NCBI GenBank assembly: GCA_050175155.1
Contig: JBFXJF010000065.1
Span: 1-5,824 of the forward strand
Origin: JBFXJF01 sp050175155
GTDB lineage: Bacteria; Bacillota; Bacilli; Tepidibacillales; Tepidibacillaceae
Direction of reading: 5' to 3'
DNA: 5,824 nucleotides
The notes below the pieces were generated by a model. It made no database searches. It was not told where the DNA came from and worked only from the letters and a program-made list of their open reading frames with translations. Of the stretch, positions 4,573 to 5,824 are shown piece by piece. Within the stretch, counting starts at the first letter, position 1, and every line of letters begins with the position of its first letter. The position numbers and the translations under genes are program-made.

Positions 4573-5824
4573 TTACCTCCTTAATATATTAAATAGCAGT
4601 ATGCCAAATAGTAAAATGCCAAATAGAATACTAAACCAAACTGGCAACCAACCTAATACAATACCCATTACTACAATTAAAATATTGATAAGTAAAACAA
4701 TTAACATAGGAGCTTTAACGAATACTAGCAAAAATGTTACCACAATAGATATTACAGCAAGTAAAATGAAATATCCGAAAGTTCCAAGCCCTAGATCAAG
4801 AATACCGTCGCTTAAACTATCGTCAACATCAGCAATAGTGTAAATAGTAGAATCATACGAAATTGTTACATCTTCAAAAGTTGCAAAACTAATTGGAGTT
4901 ACAGTTGAGAAAGTGCTATATTCGTTATACATTTGACTAGCCCATTCTTCTGTAGCCCCACGGTCGGAATAAAATTCCCAAAACCAACCTAAAGCCTCAG
5001 TGCTATAATATTGTGAATAATGTAATAAGTGCCAACGATAAAGTTCTTCTTCGGTAGGAGTATAACTGTACTCGTTTTCAAAGTAATTTGTAATTTGAGG
5101 GAAAATGTGAACTAGCATAGTGCTATTTGTATCTAGTGTATCTAACCAAAGGTCAAAATTAGAAGCTAACCATACATCATCATTTTTATTAATTCCATCA
5201 GATGTAATTAATGAATTATAACGATTTTCTAAAATATCAACGGCAGCTGGTAAAGTCGTTTCAGGGTCAAAACCTTTATTTTCATAATACGCTAACATTT
5301 CCTCAAATTTTACAAGCGTTGGCTCGTTAGTACCGAATATATTATCGGGGTCATATAAATGTTTTAAAATACCTTCATAATATAAAGACCAGTCATTTAA
5401 CAATATATCAATATCTATGTATTGCTCGTAATCGGTTGCGGTTGTGCCTTGCTCGAGTTGGATTGATATTGTTGGAATTGTTAAACCACTACTTGCTAAA
5501 TATATTCTAAAATTCATATATGCACAATTTGCAGGAACTGTTACAGTTGTTTCGCCTGTTGAACCTAATTGATAACTAATAAAATTGCCGTTTATATCAT
5601 AATAGAAAAGTATATAATTCCAAGTACCTAAATTATCTTTGATTTTATATGTGGTACTCGGTTTAACATAAATAGGATTAACATTAGCAAAGTTATCTAT
5701 TGATGTTGAAAAACTACCATCTGTGGTAAAATATGAACCATTTCTCAACTCACCATCAAACAAATTCTTCCCCACAGCTTCAACAGTCGAACTATCTCCG
5801 AAAACATCTCGATAAGTTAAATCG
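4573..5824 (-). CDS. Membrane-anchored receptor-binding-like protein, 5' end outside window (partial)
   Basis: The frame is open to the window edge. An in-frame GTG at 5775 has no ribosome site and is preceded by 16 open codons (ending SSTVEA), so the gene starts outside the window. Residue numbers count from that GTG. Residues 1-120 are a beta-sandwich module common in phage tail and receptor-binding proteins: GKNLFDG at the start, VKPSTTYKI, FYYDINGNFIS, and the hallmark IQLEQGTTATDYEQY. Residues 125-290 are helical, aromatic and acidic. Residues 290-330 look beta-rich. Three membrane segments follow (about 333-353, 356-374, 378-397) with GWLP at 375-378 and a short basic end. A sugar- or receptor-binding module on a membrane anchor suggests a virion attachment protein. 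Its final codons form the AGGAGG of the next gene. Confidence 0.85.
   Translation of the reverse strand, partial: DLTYRDVFGDSSTVEAVGKNLFDGELRNGSYFTTDGSFSTSIDNFANVNPIYVKPSTTYKIKDNLGTWNYILFYYDINGNFISYQLGSTGETTVTVPANCAYMNFRIYLASSGLTIPTISIQLEQGTTATDYEQYIDIDILLNDWSLYYEGILKHLYDPDNIFGTNEPTLVKFEEMLAYYENKGFDPETTLPAAVDILENRYNSLITSDGINKNDDVWLASNFDLWLDTLDTNSTMLVHIFPQITNYFENEYSYTPTEEELYRWHLLHYSQYYSTEALGWFWEFYSDRGATEEWASQMYNEYSTFSTVTPISFATFEDVTISYDSTIYTIADVDDSLSDGILDLGLGTFGYFILLAVISIVVTFLLVFVKAPMLIVLLINILIVVMGIVLGWLPVWFSILFGILLFGILLFNILRR

Noticed and set aside
4601..4843. Plus-strand open frame of 80 codons
   Set aside because: It is antisense to the membrane anchor of the large right-edge protein; its Thr/Ile/Asn/Lys-rich product is a shadow of that hydrophobic coding.
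734..5824. Mycoplasma-type code with TGA read as tryptophan
   Set aside because: All tryptophans come from TGG, and TGA stops at 734 and 2750 fit exactly with a terminator and with the next gene's ATGA start.

Overview
The window looks like part of a small virus or provirus genome from an AT-rich Gram-positive-type bacterium (Firmicutes, or a Mollicutes relative that uses the standard code). Three things support this. Shine-Dalgarno sequences are strong and Firmicutes-like (AAGGAGG). Two sigma-A-type promoters match consensus perfectly. Tryptophan is encoded by TGG throughout, while TGA acts as a real stop at 734-736 and 2750-2752. Every convincing gene is on the minus strand, so the window reads from right to left. 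Position 2625-2724 is a run of exactly 100 N, a scaffold gap of unknown true length.

Right to left, 5824-734 is one tightly packed, translationally coupled operon. It begins with a protein cut by the window edge, which carries a phage-type binding module and three C-terminal membrane segments. A second large protein follows, with a signal peptide and the same kind of C-terminal anchor, then a 90-residue membrane protein and two small soluble proteins. The start of a gene (MKKGLVIIS...) then runs into the gap. Beyond the gap come two small multi-pass membrane proteins, a 161-residue protein with one membrane segment, a 121-residue soluble protein, and a P-loop ATPase with Walker A, Walker B and a TQ motif. 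The order of adsorption protein, small membrane proteins and ATPase resembles the morphogenesis block of filamentous (inovirus/plectrovirus) phages. Apart from the ATPase and the binding module I cannot assign protein families, and a tailless membrane-containing dsDNA virus remains possible.

Left of the ATPase, two exact 45-bp copies of a composite element (702-746 and 381-425) divide the remainder into separate transcription units. In each copy a terminator hairpin holds the -35 box of a perfect promoter in its loop, and the U-tract is the promoter spacer. Thus the operon ends and a new transcript begins within the same few dozen bases. The first copy drives a 64-residue protein. The second drives a four-cysteine (CxxC-x4-CxxC) protein whose reading frame is broken just after the start codon, followed by a gene that leaves the window on the left.

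No replication gene, integrase, tRNA, CRISPR array or origin is visible.
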